Positions 34,590-44,350 are shown, counted from the first letter of the stretch. The stretch: DNA of 53,872 nt from Paludibacteraceae bacterium (GCA_017628395.1 JAGBZD010000025.1:1-53872), one strand, 5' to 3'. A program made the numbers and translations. Notes: generated by a model from the sequence alone, not told the origin.

Positions 34590-35696
34590 ATGGCTTTACA
34601 ATGTGGTATAGTGGGTCTGCCTAATGTCGGCAAATCGACCCTCTTCAATTGCCTTAGCAATGCCAAGGCACAATCGGCGAATTTCCCTTTCTGCACCATC
34701 GAACCTAATGTGGGCGTGATTACCGTACCAGACGAGCGTCTTATCAAACTCGGCGAACTCTGCAAACCAGAGCGCGGTGTCATTCCTACTACCGTTGAAA
34801 TCGTGGATATTGCAGGATTGGTGAAGGGCGCAAGCAAGGGCGAAGGACTTGGAAATAAGTTCCTCGCGAATATCCGCGAGACAGACGCCATCATCCATGT
34901 ACTCCGTTGCTTCGATGACGAGAATGTGGTACATGTGGACGGCTCTGTTGACCCAATTCGCGACAAAGATATTATTGATGCAGAACTCCAACTCAAGGAC
35001 CTTGAGACCGTGGAGTCACGCATCCAAAAGATCGAGAAACAAGTGCGCGTAGGTGGCGACAAACAAGCCAAAGTGGCACTCGATGTACTACTCAAATACC
35101 GCGAAGCCCTCTCACAAGGCAAGTCTGCTCGTACCGTGGAACTCATCAATAAGGACGAAGAACTCGTGGCTAAAGAGACGATGCTCCTCACCAGCAAACC
35201 TGTCCTTTATGTCTGCAATGTGGACGAGAACTCAGCAGTGAATGGCAATAAATATGTAGAGCAAGTGCGCGAAGCTGTCAAAGATGAGAATGCACAAGTG
35301 CTCATCGTGGCAGCTAAGATTGAAAGCGAGATTGCCGAACTCGAGACTTACGAAGAGCGTCAGATGTTCCTCGATGAAATCGGACTTTCTGAATCAGGTG
35401 TGAGCCGCCTTATCAAGGCAGCATACGCATTGCTTGAGCTCCGCACTTTCCTCACCGCGGGTAGCGACGAGGTGCGTGCATGGACTTTCAAGGCGGGTAG
35501 CAAAGCGCCTCAATGTGCAGGTGTCATCCACTCTGACTTTGAGCGTGGTTTCATCCGTGCTGAGGTCATCAAGTACGAAGATTATATCGCACTCGGTGGC
35601 GAGTCCGCTTGCCGTCAAGCAGGAAAACTCGGCATCGAAGGTAAAGAATACATCGTGCAAGATGGCGACATCATGCACTTCCTGTTTAATGTATAA
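34590..35696 (+). CDS. ychF: Redox-regulated ATPase/GTPase YchF
   Basis: A universally conserved Obg-like P-loop NTPase that binds ribosomes and prefers ATP. It has G1 'GLPNVGKSTLFNCLS' (residues ~8-22), G3 'DIAGLVKGASKGEGLGN', the coiled-coil insert ('LKDLETVESRIQKIEKQVR') and the C-terminal TGS domain ('TFLTAGSDEVRAWTFKAGSKAPQCAGVIHSDFERGFIRAEV'). Full length at 368 residues. It is bracketed by similar CCCACGGA inverted repeats. Confidence 0.96.
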   Translation: MALQCGIVGLPNVGKSTLFNCLSNAKAQSANFPFCTIEPNVGVITVPDERLIKLGELCKPERGVIPTTVEIVDIAGLVKGASKGEGLGNKFLANIRETDAIIHVLRCFDDENVVHVDGSVDPIRDKDIIDAELQLKDLETVESRIQKIEKQVRVGGDKQAKVALDVLLKYREALSQGKSARTVELINKDEELVAKETMLLTSKPVLYVCNVDENSAVNGNKYVEQVREAVKDENAQVLIVAAKIESEIAELETYEERQMFLDEIGLSESGVSRLIKAAYALLELRTFLTAGSDEVRAWTFKAGSKAPQCAGVIHSDFERGFIRAEVIKYEDYIALGGESACRQAGKLGIEGKEYIVQDGDIMHFLFNV

Positions 35697-35702
35697 ATAG
35701 TT

Positions 35703-35757
35703 CCCACGGACTGCACGGATGAAACACGGATCTGTGAGTATCTGTGAGATCTGTGGG
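35703..35757. repeat. Inverted repeat after ychF
   Basis: CCCACGGA pairs with TCTGTGGG. The interior consists of tandem CACGGAT and ATCTGTGAG words. It is similar to 34517-34574. Confidence 0.65.
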
Positions 35758-35774
35758 CAATATAAATCACTCGG

Positions 35775-36851
35775 ATGTTTGAATTTCTAAATACTTGGCT
35801 TGAAGCCGGTTGGTGGGTAGCTGTTCTACTTATCGTTGCTGGTTGTACTGCACTCATCAAGGGTGCAGACTTCCTCGTGGATGGTGCTTCTGCTTTGGCA
35901 AAGAAATACGGTGTGAGCGACATCGTGATCGGTCTTACCGTTGTGGCGTTCGGCACCAGTATGCCTGAATTTGTAGTGAACATGGTAGCCGTAGGGCAAG
36001 GTAGCACGGAGATTGCTATCACCAATGTTCTTGGTAGCAATATCATCAATATCTTCGTGATATTGGGTTTTACTGCACTTATTTACCCCATTTCATCGCA
36101 AAAATCCACTCGCCGTTTTGACATACCATTCAGTCTGATAGCCGCTCTACTCGTATTACTCTTTGCGGTATATAACAGCCCATCGTGGTTGGAGATAGAG
36201 CATATATTCAATATGAATATTGCCGACCCAACCCTTAGCGACTTAGGCTCTATCCAAATGGGACAAGGCAATGGTGGATTTATTTCAGGTGTAGGTGGTA
36301 GTATTCTGCTTATCTTCTTCTTGATTTTCCTTTGGCATAACTTCAAAGGTATTGGTAGTGCCCCACAAACGGAGAGCAACGAAGAATACAAGCCCATGTC
36401 TGCAAAACGCGCCTTAGCATTAATTATCGGCGGTTTGATCGGCTTGGTGGTAGGTGGCGAAGTTATTGTCAAGAGTGCTACCTCTATCGCCCAATCGCTT
36501 GGCGTAAGTGATGCAATTATCGGTCTCACCGTAGTGGCATTGGGTACATCGCTCCCAGAACTTGCCACCTCTTGCATGGCGGCTTTCAAGAAGAACTGCG
36601 ATATTGCTCTTGGCAATGTCATCGGTAGCAATATCTTCAACATCTTCTTCATCCTCGGTACGAGCGCATGCGTCAAGGCATTGCCCGGTTACCACGGACT
36701 GGAGATAGATGCAATGATGGCGGCATTGGCAAGTTTGCTAGTTATACTTTTCATATATACCAATAAAAAGCGCGAAATCAAGCGTTGGCACGGAGCTATC
36801 CTCCTCCTCACCTATGCCGCTTACCTCGCATACCGTATCGTTACACTCTAA
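35775..36851 (+). CDS. Calcium/sodium antiporter (CaCA family), 358 aa
   Basis: A polytopic membrane protein with two inverted alpha-repeats, each with a G-L-T-V-V-A-(F/L)-G-T-S-(M/L)-P-E motif: 'IVIGLTVVAFGTSMPEFVVN' (~53-72) and 'AIIGLTVVALGTSLPELATS' (~250-270). Each is followed by 'NVLGSNIINIFVILG' or 'NVIGSNIFNIFFILG'. About ten membrane segments are seen. This is the YrbG-like group, which exchanges Ca2+ for Na+ or H+. Confidence 0.93.
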   Translation: MFEFLNTWLEAGWWVAVLLIVAGCTALIKGADFLVDGASALAKKYGVSDIVIGLTVVAFGTSMPEFVVNMVAVGQGSTEIAITNVLGSNIINIFVILGFTALIYPISSQKSTRRFDIPFSLIAALLVLLFAVYNSPSWLEIEHIFNMNIADPTLSDLGSIQMGQGNGGFISGVGGSILLIFFLIFLWHNFKGIGSAPQTESNEEYKPMSAKRALALIIGGLIGLVVGGEVIVKSATSIAQSLGVSDAIIGLTVVALGTSLPELATSCMAAFKKNCDIALGNVIGSNIFNIFFILGTSACVKALPGYHGLEIDAMMAALASLLVILFIYTNKKREIKRWHGAILLLTYAAYLAYRIVTL

Positions 36852-36898
36852 ACACGAAACAGTAGGCGCTCTGCGCCGTCCACTAAACAATAAAACAT

Positions 36899-38848
36899 AT
36901 GAGCAAAATCCAACTTCCCGAGAACGCCAATCGTCCTCTCCGCCCAGGAGAAAAGTACGAGCCAATTCTCAAACCACAAAACTCTTATCCCGAAATCACC
37001 CCATATAGCGTGATCATGGGTGTCGTTATGGCAGTTATCTTCTCTGCCGCTGCAGCATATCTTGGCTTGAAAGTCGGTCAAGTATTCGAAGCAGCTATTC
37101 CTATTGCTATCATTGCCGTAGGTCTCTCTTCTGCAATGAAGCGCAAGAATGCCATTGGCGAGAATGTTATCATCCAATCCATTGGCGCATCTTCGGGTGT
37201 GATCGTAGCCGGTGCAATCTTCACATTGCCAGCGCTCTATATTTTGCAGGCAAAGTACCCTGACATCACCGTCAACTTTATGCAAGTGTTCTTGTCATCC
37301 TTGTTGGGTGGTTGCTTGGGTATATTGTTCCTCATACCTTTCCGCAAGTATTTCGTACAAGAAAAACACGGCGAATATCCATTCCCTGAGGCAACGGCTA
37401 CTACCCAGGTTTTGGTGTCTGGCGAAGGCGGTGGCAACCAAGCTAAACCCCTTATCTGGGCCGCTGGAATCGGAGGTTTGTACGATTTTGCAGTCTCCAC
37501 TTTCGGCCTCTGGACCGAGCAACTCACTACCCGCATGATGGGTTGGGGCGAAGCCTTGGCAGCAAAGTTCAAACTCGTCTTCTCTATCAACACTTCTGCT
37601 GCGGTACTTGGTTTGGGTTATATCATCGGATTGAAGTACGCAGCCGTTATTTGCGCGGGCTCGTTCTTCGTATGGTGGGTACTCCTTCCACTCCTCGGCA
37701 GCGTGCCTGGCATGGAAGCTACTGACCCACAAAACCTCTTCCTCGATTACGGCCGTAATATCGGTATCGGCGCCATCGCTATGGCTGGTCTCATCGGTAT
37801 CGTCAAGAGTTGGGGTGTAATCAAGTCGGCGGTTGGCTTGGCTGGCAAAGAACTCGGTGGCAAGGGCAAACAAGTCATCGAGGCATCGCTCCGTACCGAG
37901 AAAGACCTCAGTATGAAGTTCATTGTCTTGGCTATCGCCGTGGCATTGCTCGTGACCCTCGTCTTCTTCTGGCTCGGTGTATTGGGTAATATCTGGCAAG
38001 CCCTCGTGGCTTTCCTCGTGGTGGCAGTCATTGCTTTCCTTTTCACTACCGTGGCGGCTAATGCGATTGCTATCGTAGGTAGCAACCCTGTCAGCGGTAT
38101 GACCCTTATGACCCTTATCATCGCTTCTGTGATCTTCGTTGCAGTAGGCATGAAGGGTTCAAGCGGCATGGTCGGTGCCATGGTTATTGGTGGTGTCGTT
38201 TGTACAGCTTTGTCTATGGCAGGCGGCTTTATTACCGACCTCAAGATCGGTTATTGGATTGGTACCAGCCCATACAAACAAGAGACTTGGAAGTTCCTCG
38301 GCACCCTCGTGAGTGCCGCTACCGTAGGTGGTGTGATGATTATCCTGAATAAGACATACGGTTTCGTAGGTGATAACGCCCTTGTTGCTCCTCAAGCCAA
38401 CGCGATGGCTGCGGTAATCGAGCCATTGATGAGTGGCCAAGGCGCACCTTGGATGTTGTATTTGGCAGGTGCTGCTCTGGCATTGATTCTCAACTTCATG
38501 GGTGTACCTGTATTGGCATTTGCTTTGGGCATGTTTATCCCATTGAGTTTGAATACCCCATTGCTCGTGGGTGGTGCTATCTCTTGGTTGGTAAGCCGCA
38601 AGCGTGAGAAGGATGGCGAGAAGGCAGAGGAAATGGCTGCGGCTCGCAATGAGAAGGGCACTTTGATTGCCTCTGGTTTCATCGCAGGTGGTGCGTTGAT
38701 GGGTGTTGTAAGTGCCCTGATTAAGTTCTGTGGTGTTGAGTGCTATTTGGGTGCTTGGGCTGCATCATCTGGGGCTGCCCTTGTGGGCGTAGCGGCATAT
38801 ATCGCTTTGATAGCTTACTTCATTACCGCAAGCAAAAAAACAAAATAA
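36899..38848 (+). CDS. Oligopeptide transporter, OPT family, 649 aa
   Basis: A large inner-membrane protein with about 14-16 hydrophobic segments. It starts with 'RPGEKYEPILKPQNSYPEITPYSVIMGVVMAVIFSAAAAYLGLKVGQVFEAAIPIAIIAVG', typical of the bacterial OPT family, followed by 'GEYPFPEATATTQVLVSGE' and 'NPVSGMTLMTLI'. It probably takes up short peptides using the proton gradient, as known for the family. Substrate specificity is not visible. The spacer before it contains GGCGCTCTGCGCC, the same 13-base palindrome as in the hairpin array at 15358. Confidence 0.92.
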   Translation: MSKIQLPENANRPLRPGEKYEPILKPQNSYPEITPYSVIMGVVMAVIFSAAAAYLGLKVGQVFEAAIPIAIIAVGLSSAMKRKNAIGENVIIQSIGASSGVIVAGAIFTLPALYILQAKYPDITVNFMQVFLSSLLGGCLGILFLIPFRKYFVQEKHGEYPFPEATATTQVLVSGEGGGNQAKPLIWAAGIGGLYDFAVSTFGLWTEQLTTRMMGWGEALAAKFKLVFSINTSAAVLGLGYIIGLKYAAVICAGSFFVWWVLLPLLGSVPGMEATDPQNLFLDYGRNIGIGAIAMAGLIGIVKSWGVIKSAVGLAGKELGGKGKQVIEASLRTEKDLSMKFIVLAIAVALLVTLVFFWLGVLGNIWQALVAFLVVAVIAFLFTTVAANAIAIVGSNPVSGMTLMTLIIASVIFVAVGMKGSSGMVGAMVIGGVVCTALSMAGGFITDLKIGYWIGTSPYKQETWKFLGTLVSAATVGGVMIILNKTYGFVGDNALVAPQANAMAAVIEPLMSGQGAPWMLYLAGAALALILNFMGVPVLAFALGMFIPLSLNTPLLVGGAISWLVSRKREKDGEKAEEMAAARNEKGTLIASGFIAGGALMGVVSALIKFCGVECYLGAWAASSGAALVGVAAYIALIAYFITASKKTK

Positions 38849-38872
38849 CAAAAAGCATTAGTAGCATTAAGT

Positions 38873-39826
38873 ATGGCACTTAGAGGTAAGTTTGAGCAAA
38901 CGCATACTACGATAAAAGTGGTACAGTGGTTAGGGTGTATATTCCTATTCAGTATTCCTGCAATGGGAAGTATCATTCTTTTTCCACAACCGCTTTCAGT
39001 AGAGAGTTTGAAATGGATACAACTGCTTCAAACCTCAGCGATATTCCTCTTTCCTCCGCTCTGTATGGCATACTTATGGAATGCTCAGCCATGGGAATGG
39101 TTAGGATTAAAAGTTTCGATATGCCAACCATCCAATGTATCAGTTCCCCCCTGCTCATTGCCCATTAAGCGTGGGCTATGGGCTGTGGGGTTAATGCTGA
39201 TAGCACTTCCTGCTATCAATTTGCTCAGTTACCTTAACCAACAATTGACATTACCCGAGTTCCTACAACCATTAGAAGCGTGGATGAAAACACAAGAAGA
39301 GAATGCCGCGCTGATTACCGAACAGTTTTTAAATGTTCGCACTTTTGGTGGACTCATAATCAACTTGCTATTGATGGCACTCTTGCCTGCTGTGGCAGAA
39401 GAATTAACTTTTAGGGGTGTGGTGCAAAAGTTGTTTCAAGGTACCCAAGCATTAGAAAATCAAAGTTCTAAGGTTCCTCATTTGGCTATATGGTGTAGTG
39501 CTATACTCTTTTCTGCCATACATTTGCAGTTCTATGGATTTGTGCCACGCATGCTCATGGGTGCACTGTTTGGCTATATGTTGGTATGGACAGGTAGTCT
39601 ATGGATACCTATACTTATGCACTTTACCAATAATGCCATGGCAGTGTTATTGTATTTTATCGCCAATTTAACAGGTTGGGACATGGAAAAGGTAGATACC
39701 ATAGGCGCAAAAGACACCCTTTGGTTGGGTGTCCTTTGTCTATTACTTACGATTGTTGGAATCTATGCTTTTCGCCGCTCAACGACAATGAGCAATGCTT
39801 CTTCACGAATATCCAACGGCAATTGA
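38873..39826 (+). CDS. CPBP-family intramembrane metalloprotease, 317 aa
   Basis: A membrane protein with about eight hydrophobic segments and the CAAX/CPBP (Abi) motif 1 'AEELTFRGVVQKLF' (near residue 180). It also has 'ILFSAIHLQFYGFVPRMLMGALFGYMLVWTGSLWIPILMHFTNNAMAV', with the two later conserved histidines. Members process peptides or prenylated proteins in the membrane. The target is unknown. The last 64 bases overlap the end of the gene on the opposite strand, and the C-terminal tail RRSTTMSNASSRISNGN looks unstructured. Confidence 0.87.
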   Translation: MALRGKFEQTHTTIKVVQWLGCIFLFSIPAMGSIILFPQPLSVESLKWIQLLQTSAIFLFPPLCMAYLWNAQPWEWLGLKVSICQPSNVSVPPCSLPIKRGLWAVGLMLIALPAINLLSYLNQQLTLPEFLQPLEAWMKTQEENAALITEQFLNVRTFGGLIINLLLMALLPAVAEELTFRGVVQKLFQGTQALENQSSKVPHLAIWCSAILFSAIHLQFYGFVPRMLMGALFGYMLVWTGSLWIPILMHFTNNAMAVLLYFIANLTGWDMEKVDTIGAKDTLWLGVLCLLLTIVGIYAFRRSTTMSNASSRISNGN

Positions 39827-40191
39827 ATATTGCGTAGTTGAATACTACGCACCCACCCTGGCACATCGCTCGCTTTGAGTGTATCAAACACTTCACGAAT
39901 CATTTGATATTGCTCCTGCGTGTAGTTCTCAGCAGGAATACCGATGAGAGCGTCCAGTTCTTCGTCATCGTAGTAGATGACCTCTGCGTTCGTTTGAAGG
40001 AGCGTTTCGCGTTCGCAGACAAGGTGCTCTCCGCAACATCCATCATCTTCGCTTCGCTGTTCAGCTGCGACAGTTGTTACTTGCTCAGTATTGTTCAACT
40101 GTTCCGTATTGTGTTTCTCCTTTCGCGCGCGTACCTCAAAGATAATAAGGATAACAATACCAAGACAGACAAATAATATCAATGGGATCAT
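39763..40191 (-). CDS. Small membrane-anchored protein, 142 aa
   Basis: One N-terminal membrane segment (MIPLILFVCLGIVILIIFEV). It is followed by a polar linker, 'DDGCCGEHLVCERETLLQTNAEVIYYDDEELDALIGI', and 'VRSIQLRNIQLPLDIREEALLIV' at the end. The CCGxHxVCExxSLL and YYDDEELD motifs are typical of a Bacteroidales family I know only as 'hypothetical' or, without good ground, 'phospholipase'. The cysteine cluster might bind a metal. It is 58 bases downstream of parE in the same direction and overlaps the CPBP gene convergently. Confidence 0.75.
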   Translation of the reverse strand: MIPLILFVCLGIVILIIFEVRARKEKHNTEQLNNTEQVTTVAAEQRSEDDGCCGEHLVCERETLLQTNAEVIYYDDEELDALIGIPAENYTQEQYQMIREVFDTLKASDVPGWVRSIQLRNIQLPLDIREEALLIVVERRKA

Positions 40192-40249
40192 ATCAGGAGT
40201 TCTAAGCGCACTAATGGTGCTGTTCTAAAAGTTTCAAAAGTTCTAAGGG

Positions 40250-42166
40250 TTACTCTACATCTTCTTCTACGACAAGGTTGTCAATGATGAAATTCTGACG
40301 GTCAGAAGTGTTTTTACCCATATAAAAACTGAGCAAGTCAGCCACAGCATCCTCTTTGCGCAAAGTAACTTGATCCAAACGAATACCTGTGCCAATGAAA
40401 CCCTTAAACTCATCTGGGCTAATCTCACCCAAACCTTTGAATCGAGTAATCTCTGGATTAGGTTTCAGGTCTTCAATGGCTTTCAATCGTTCTTCTTCGC
40501 TATAACAATAACGAATTTCCTTTTTATTCTTTACACGGAAGAGAGGTGTTTGTAGGATATACACATGCCCTTTCTTGACCAAGTCGGGGAAGAATTGCAA
40601 GAAGAAAGTAAGCATGAGCAATCGAATATGCATACCATCCACATCGGCATCGGTGGCTATAATCACTTTATTATAGCGCAGTTCGTCCAAACCGTCCTCG
40701 ATGTTGAGGGCAGATTGCAAACAGTTGAACTCCTCGTTCTCATACACCACCGATTTGCTCAGTCCGTATGAGTTGAGTGGTTTACCACGGAGCGAGAACA
40801 CCGCCTGCGTGCGCACATCACGGCTCTTGGTGATAGACCCCGAAGCAGAAAGTCCCTCCGTAATGAAAATACTGCTCTCCTCGCGCAAATCATCTTCTGA
40901 ATCTTTGGCAGACTTAGTTGGTTTAGCATCGTTGTAATGCACTTGACAATCACGCAGTTTAGGGTTGTTGAGCAAGTTCTTCTTTGCGCGTTCGCGGGCT
41001 GCTTTGGTTACACCAGCAATAGCTTTGCGCTCTTTCTCCGAGTCAAGAATCTTTTGTAGCATTACTTCTGCTACCTCAGGATGCTTGTGTAGGTAGTTGT
41101 CTAATTGTTGTTTGACAAAATCGTTGACAAACTTATTGATTGACACTCCGCCCTCTAACGCCGTATCCTTAGAGCCCAGTTTCACTTTGGTCTGACTCTC
41201 GAATATAGGCTCTGAAACATTGATAGTAATAGCACCTACTACACCACTGCGGATGTCGCTGAGCTCAAAGTTCTTGTTGTAGAACTCCTTGATGGTGCGA
41301 CCGATAGCCTCGCGTAATGCAGCTTGGTGTGTACCACCTTGGATGGTGTGCTGACCGTTGACGAAGGAGTGGTACTCCTCACCTGTTTGGTTGGTATGGC
41401 ATAATGCTATCTCAATATCTTCGCCTTGTATGTGTATGATTGGATAGAGCGGATCAACGGTCATTGTCTCTGTGAGGAGGTCAAAAAGACCGTTTTTAGA
41501 GGAGTATTTCTTGCCGTTGTAACTCAAAGTCAATCCCACATTGAGGTATGCGTAATTGCGCATCATGGTCTCAATGAAATCATCGCGGAAACGGTAGTTC
41601 TCAAAGAGACCTCTGGTGTTGTCGGGTACAAACTCGATGAGCGTACCGCGTTTCTCAGGACCATTATGCTCTTGTATATCAGAGTCTTCTACGAGGTGCC
41701 CCTGTTTGAATACAACACGGCGAGTCTTGCCGTCCCGCCATACTTGTACCACAAACTCAAGACTGAGGGCATTGACTGCTTTGGCACCTACACCGTTGAG
41801 ACCGACAGATTTTTTAAAGGCTTTGGTGTCGTATTTACCACCCGTGTTGAGAATAGACACGACTTCCACTATTTTGCCCAGTGGAATGCCGCGACCATAG
41901 TCTCGAACGCGTACGCGTTGGGAGTTATCTTCGGTAGAAGGGGCAGATACACTCACTTCAACGACTTTACCTTCGTTCATACGAAACTCATCGATACTGT
42001 TGTCGATTGTCTCTTTGATGAGTACATATATACCATCATCGGAGTGACTTCCGTCACCCAATTTACCGATGTACATACCTGGACGACGACGAATATGCTC
42101 GCGGTCATCCAAGTGGACAATATTATCTTCGTTGTATGTGCTGATAGGTTTTGTTTCCTCTGCCAT
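40250..42166 (-). CDS. parE: DNA topoisomerase IV subunit B
   Basis: A GHKL ATPase/TOPRIM subunit of 638 residues. It has '[10 protein letters not shown]' (~52-61), '[11 protein letters not shown]', '[14 protein letters not shown]', then the TOPRIM domain with '[18 protein letters not shown]' and '[27 protein letters not shown]', and '[17 protein letters not shown]' at the end. The arrangement is that of ParE in this phylum. The motif that normally reads EGDSA has Leu in place of Asp (EGLSA). This is the position linked with quinolone response in other bacteria. Confidence 0.92.
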   Translation of the reverse strand: MAEETKPISTYNEDNIVHLDDREHIRRRPGMYIGKLGDGSHSDDGIYVLIKETIDNSIDEFRMNEGKVVEVSVSAPSTEDNSQRVRVRDYGRGIPLGKIVEVVSILNTGGKYDTKAFKKSVGLNGVGAKAVNALSLEFVVQVWRDGKTRRVVFKQGHLVEDSDIQEHNGPEKRGTLIEFVPDNTRGLFENYRFRDDFIETMMRNYAYLNVGLTLSYNGKKYSSKNGLFDLLTETMTVDPLYPIIHIQGEDIEIALCHTNQTGEEYHSFVNGQHTIQGGTHQAALREAIGRTIKEFYNKNFELSDIRSGVVGAITINVSEPIFESQTKVKLGSKDTALEGGVSINKFVNDFVKQQLDNYLHKHPEVAEVMLQKILDSEKERKAIAGVTKAARERAKKNLLNNPKLRDCQVHYNDAKPTKSAKDSEDDLREESSIFITEGLSASGSITKSRDVRTQAVFSLRGKPLNSYGLSKSVVYENEEFNCLQSALNIEDGLDELRYNKVIIATDADVDGMHIRLLMLTFFLQFFPDLVKKGHVYILQTPLFRVKNKKEIRYCYSEEERLKAIEDLKPNPEITRFKGLGEISPDEFKGFIGTGIRLDQVTLRKEDAVADLLSFYMGKNTSDRQNFIIDNLVVEEDVE

Positions 42167-42170
42167 GGTG

Positions 42171-42230
42171 GTTAATGACGGTTAGGCGGTGAATAACGGT
42201 TAGACGGTTAGGCGGTGAATGGCGGTGAAG
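42171..42230. repeat. Spacer tandem repeat ACGGTTAGGCGGTGAATA
   Basis: Degenerate tandem units ACGGTTAGGCGGTGAAT and ACGGTTAG fill the spacer between the zinc-ribbon gene and the parE start. Confidence 0.7.
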
Positions 42231-42234
42231 ATGA

Positions 42235-42993
42235 TTATTTCTTTTTTGCGTCAATATCGGTATCTACCAAGATACGACCACAGAACTCGCAAACAATGAT
42301 TTTCTTGCGCAGGCGAATATCCAATTGTCGTTGTGCTGGAATTTTGCTGTGGCAACCGCCGCAGCTATCGCGCTCTACTTTTACCACAGCCAAGCCGTTG
42401 TGTGCATTTTTGCGGATACGATGGAAAGCGGTAATCAATCGGTTGTCAATATGCTTCTCTAACTCCGCAGCACGCACCATGTATTTCTCGGTTTGCTCTT
42501 TTGTTTCAGCCAAGATAGAGTCCAGTTCATTTCGTTTTTGATTGAGGTCAACCGTTCTATCCTCGATATCGGTGATGGTTTTTGCCTTATCTGCTTGACG
42601 CTCTTCCAACTCTATTTTGAATTTGCTAATCTTGCGTTGTGAAGCCTCGATTTCCAACTCTTGGTACTCAATCTCTTTGGTGAGGTTGTCGTACTCGCGG
42701 TTGTTTCGGACATTGTTTTGTTGCTCTTTGTATCGTGAGATAGAAGCATTGGCGTTTTCGATACGCACGCGGTGTTCAGAGATGCCTGTTTCGCACTCTT
42801 TGATACCATTCTCAATGTTGGTCAAACGCGTTTTGAGACCCTCAATTTCATCGCCCATGTCTTTTACCTCTTGTGGCAACTCACCTGCCAAGATACGAAG
42901 GCTGTCGATTTTTGTGTTTACGGTTTGCAATTCATACAGAGCGCGCAGTTTCTCCTCTACGGTCAACTCTTGTTCGATTTTTTCTTTTGCCAT
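42235..42993 (-). CDS. Coiled-coil protein with C4 zinc ribbon, 252 aa
   Basis: A long coiled coil (residues ~15-180, rich in Glu, Lys, Leu and Ile heptads) followed by a C4 zinc ribbon, 'CGGCHSKIPAQRQ' and 'VCEFCGRIL' (~201-243). This is the DUF164/CT398-like family, found in most Bacteroidota and of unclear function, perhaps linked to envelope or regulatory assemblies. ATG 42993 is chosen because upstream codons show no conservation. It is placed next to nif3 and the DUF5606 gene, a conserved neighbourhood. Confidence 0.87.
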   Translation of the reverse strand: MAKEKIEQELTVEEKLRALYELQTVNTKIDSLRILAGELPQEVKDMGDEIEGLKTRLTNIENGIKECETGISEHRVRIENANASISRYKEQQNNVRNNREYDNLTKEIEYQELEIEASQRKISKFKIELEERQADKAKTITDIEDRTVDLNQKRNELDSILAETKEQTEKYMVRAAELEKHIDNRLITAFHRIRKNAHNGLAVVKVERDSCGGCHSKIPAQRQLDIRLRKKIIVCEFCGRILVDTDIDAKKK

Positions 42994-43034
42994 AGTTGTT
43001 ATGTTGTTTGATGTTATTATTCTTTTTATTTGAG

Positions 43035-43826
43035 TCAAAGCGATTTTTGGTAGTATTTCACGGGGCTTTGGTCTGATTGAGCCATTCGTGTGGTGATATG
43101 CTTGGATAATAGTTGCTCGAATATTTCTCGTGTGAAATGTTCGCTTACCCAGTGGTCCATATCCACGACCATTATTCGTTGGTGAGCCGTTTGCAATTCG
43201 TGGTATTTGAAGTCGGCAGAGATGTATGCATCAGCACCTTGTGCGATAGCTTGTTCTACGAACTCTGCTCCAGCGCCACCACAGATAGCCACTGTTTTGA
43301 TTTCGTTTGCAGCTCCTTCGACCCATCGTAGGACAGCTTTGTTGGTTGCAAATACATGCGCTATATGTTCCAGCAAAGCATTGCAGGTCATAGGAGTTGT
43401 CAGTTCGCCAATAACTCCCAGTCCCGCATTGGTATTGGTGTCGGAAGGAATAAGAATACGATAATTGGGAATGCCTAATTTCTCTGCTATACGCCCGCTG
43501 ACTCCATGCAGATAGGCGTCCATGGATGTATGTGCGGAATAGATAGCGATGTTGTGTCGAATAGCTTTTTCGACACATCGTTCTTGCGGTGTAGCGCCCG
43601 TTAGGTGTTTGAGTCCTCGGAAGAGGAGTGGGTGGTGGGAAATGATAAGGTTGCAACCCAAATCAATGGCTTCATTGACCACAGATTCTGTTACATCTAC
43701 GGTCAACAATGCCTCATTTACTTTTGCATTGCGATTACCCACCTGTAGTCCCGAATTGTCCCAATGTTCTTGGTAATTCAAGGGAGCTACAGATTCTATG
43801 ATATTGATAATATCTTGAAGGATCAA
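43035..43826 (-). CDS. Nif3-like dinuclear metal-centre protein, 263 aa
   Basis: A NIF3/YbgI-type protein: 'ESVAPLNYQEHWDNSGLQVGN', 'NLIISHHPLLFRGLKHLTG' with paired histidines, 'AIYSAHTSMDAYLHGVSG', 'KTVAICGGAGAEFVEQAIAQGADAYISADFKYHE', and 'VDMDHWVSEHFT'. The metal ligands of the family are all visible. At 263 residues it is the short form without the CutA1-like insert found in many Bacteroidota. The function is uncertain; it is sometimes annotated as GTP cyclohydrolase I type 2. It overlaps the DUF5606 gene by 4 bases. Confidence 0.92.
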   Translation of the reverse strand: MILQDIINIIESVAPLNYQEHWDNSGLQVGNRNAKVNEALLTVDVTESVVNEAIDLGCNLIISHHPLLFRGLKHLTGATPQERCVEKAIRHNIAIYSAHTSMDAYLHGVSGRIAEKLGIPNYRILIPSDTNTNAGLGVIGELTTPMTCNALLEHIAHVFATNKAVLRWVEGAANEIKTVAICGGAGAEFVEQAIAQGADAYISADFKYHELQTAHQRIMVVDMDHWVSEHFTREIFEQLLSKHITTRMAQSDQSPVKYYQKSL

Positions 43827-44350
43827 CCTTTTTTAGCCCCTACTCCTGTTCGTGCGGATGAAGCAGCTGCTTTTTGCGTTTTCACTTGCGCTTTGGGTGC
43901 AGGTTTTTTAGTTTCTTGCTTGTGCTCCTCAATAGCAGCTACCTCATCGCCTTCCTCATTGATTGTAAAATCAGTGATTCCTGCATTAATGAGAATATTG
44001 TACCATTGAATGAGTTTGCGAATGTCGCTTGGATATACTCTGTCGCGGTCAAAGTCGGGCAACACTTCGCCAAAGTAGTTACGCAACTGGTCGTTATCAG
44101 CTTTCTTTGGGTCGATGGTAGCGAGTTTGTAGTTTTCTTTTTCGCCTAAGTTAATGAGTACTTGATTGAGTGCGATATCGTCTCCCATGGTGTACATAGA
44201 AATCTCGCCGAGTGAAACAATTTTGTCTCTTGCGTAAGTAGGCATACGCTTTCCGTCAAGCAATGATTCTACAATGAGCATATTGTTGCCACGACTAACC
44301 AACTTATAAAGTCCTGGCTTTCCCGTAATTGATAAAATATCTCTTAGCAT
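43823..44350 (-). CDS. DUF5606 protein, 175 aa
   Basis: The conserved start 'MLRDILSITGKPGLYKLVSRGNNMLIVESLLDGKRMPTYARDKIVSLGEISMYT' and 'VLPDFDRDRVYPSDIRKLIQWYNIL' are the Bacteroidota DUF5606 pattern, with an N-terminal SH3-like domain. The C-terminal ~40 residues are Lys/Ala/Pro-rich and disordered. The role is unknown. It leads the minus-strand operon with nif3 and the zinc-ribbon gene and is divergent from smpB. Confidence 0.87.
   Translation of the reverse strand: MLRDILSITGKPGLYKLVSRGNNMLIVESLLDGKRMPTYARDKIVSLGEISMYTMGDDIALNQVLINLGEKENYKLATIDPKKADNDQLRNYFGEVLPDFDRDRVYPSDIRKLIQWYNILINAGITDFTINEEGDEVAAIEEHKQETKKPAPKAQVKTQKAAASSARTGVGAKKG

Noticed and set aside
41426-42175. A 249-codon plus-strand frame opposite parE
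   Set aside because: Antisense shadow of parE, with no likeness to any family and no promoter.
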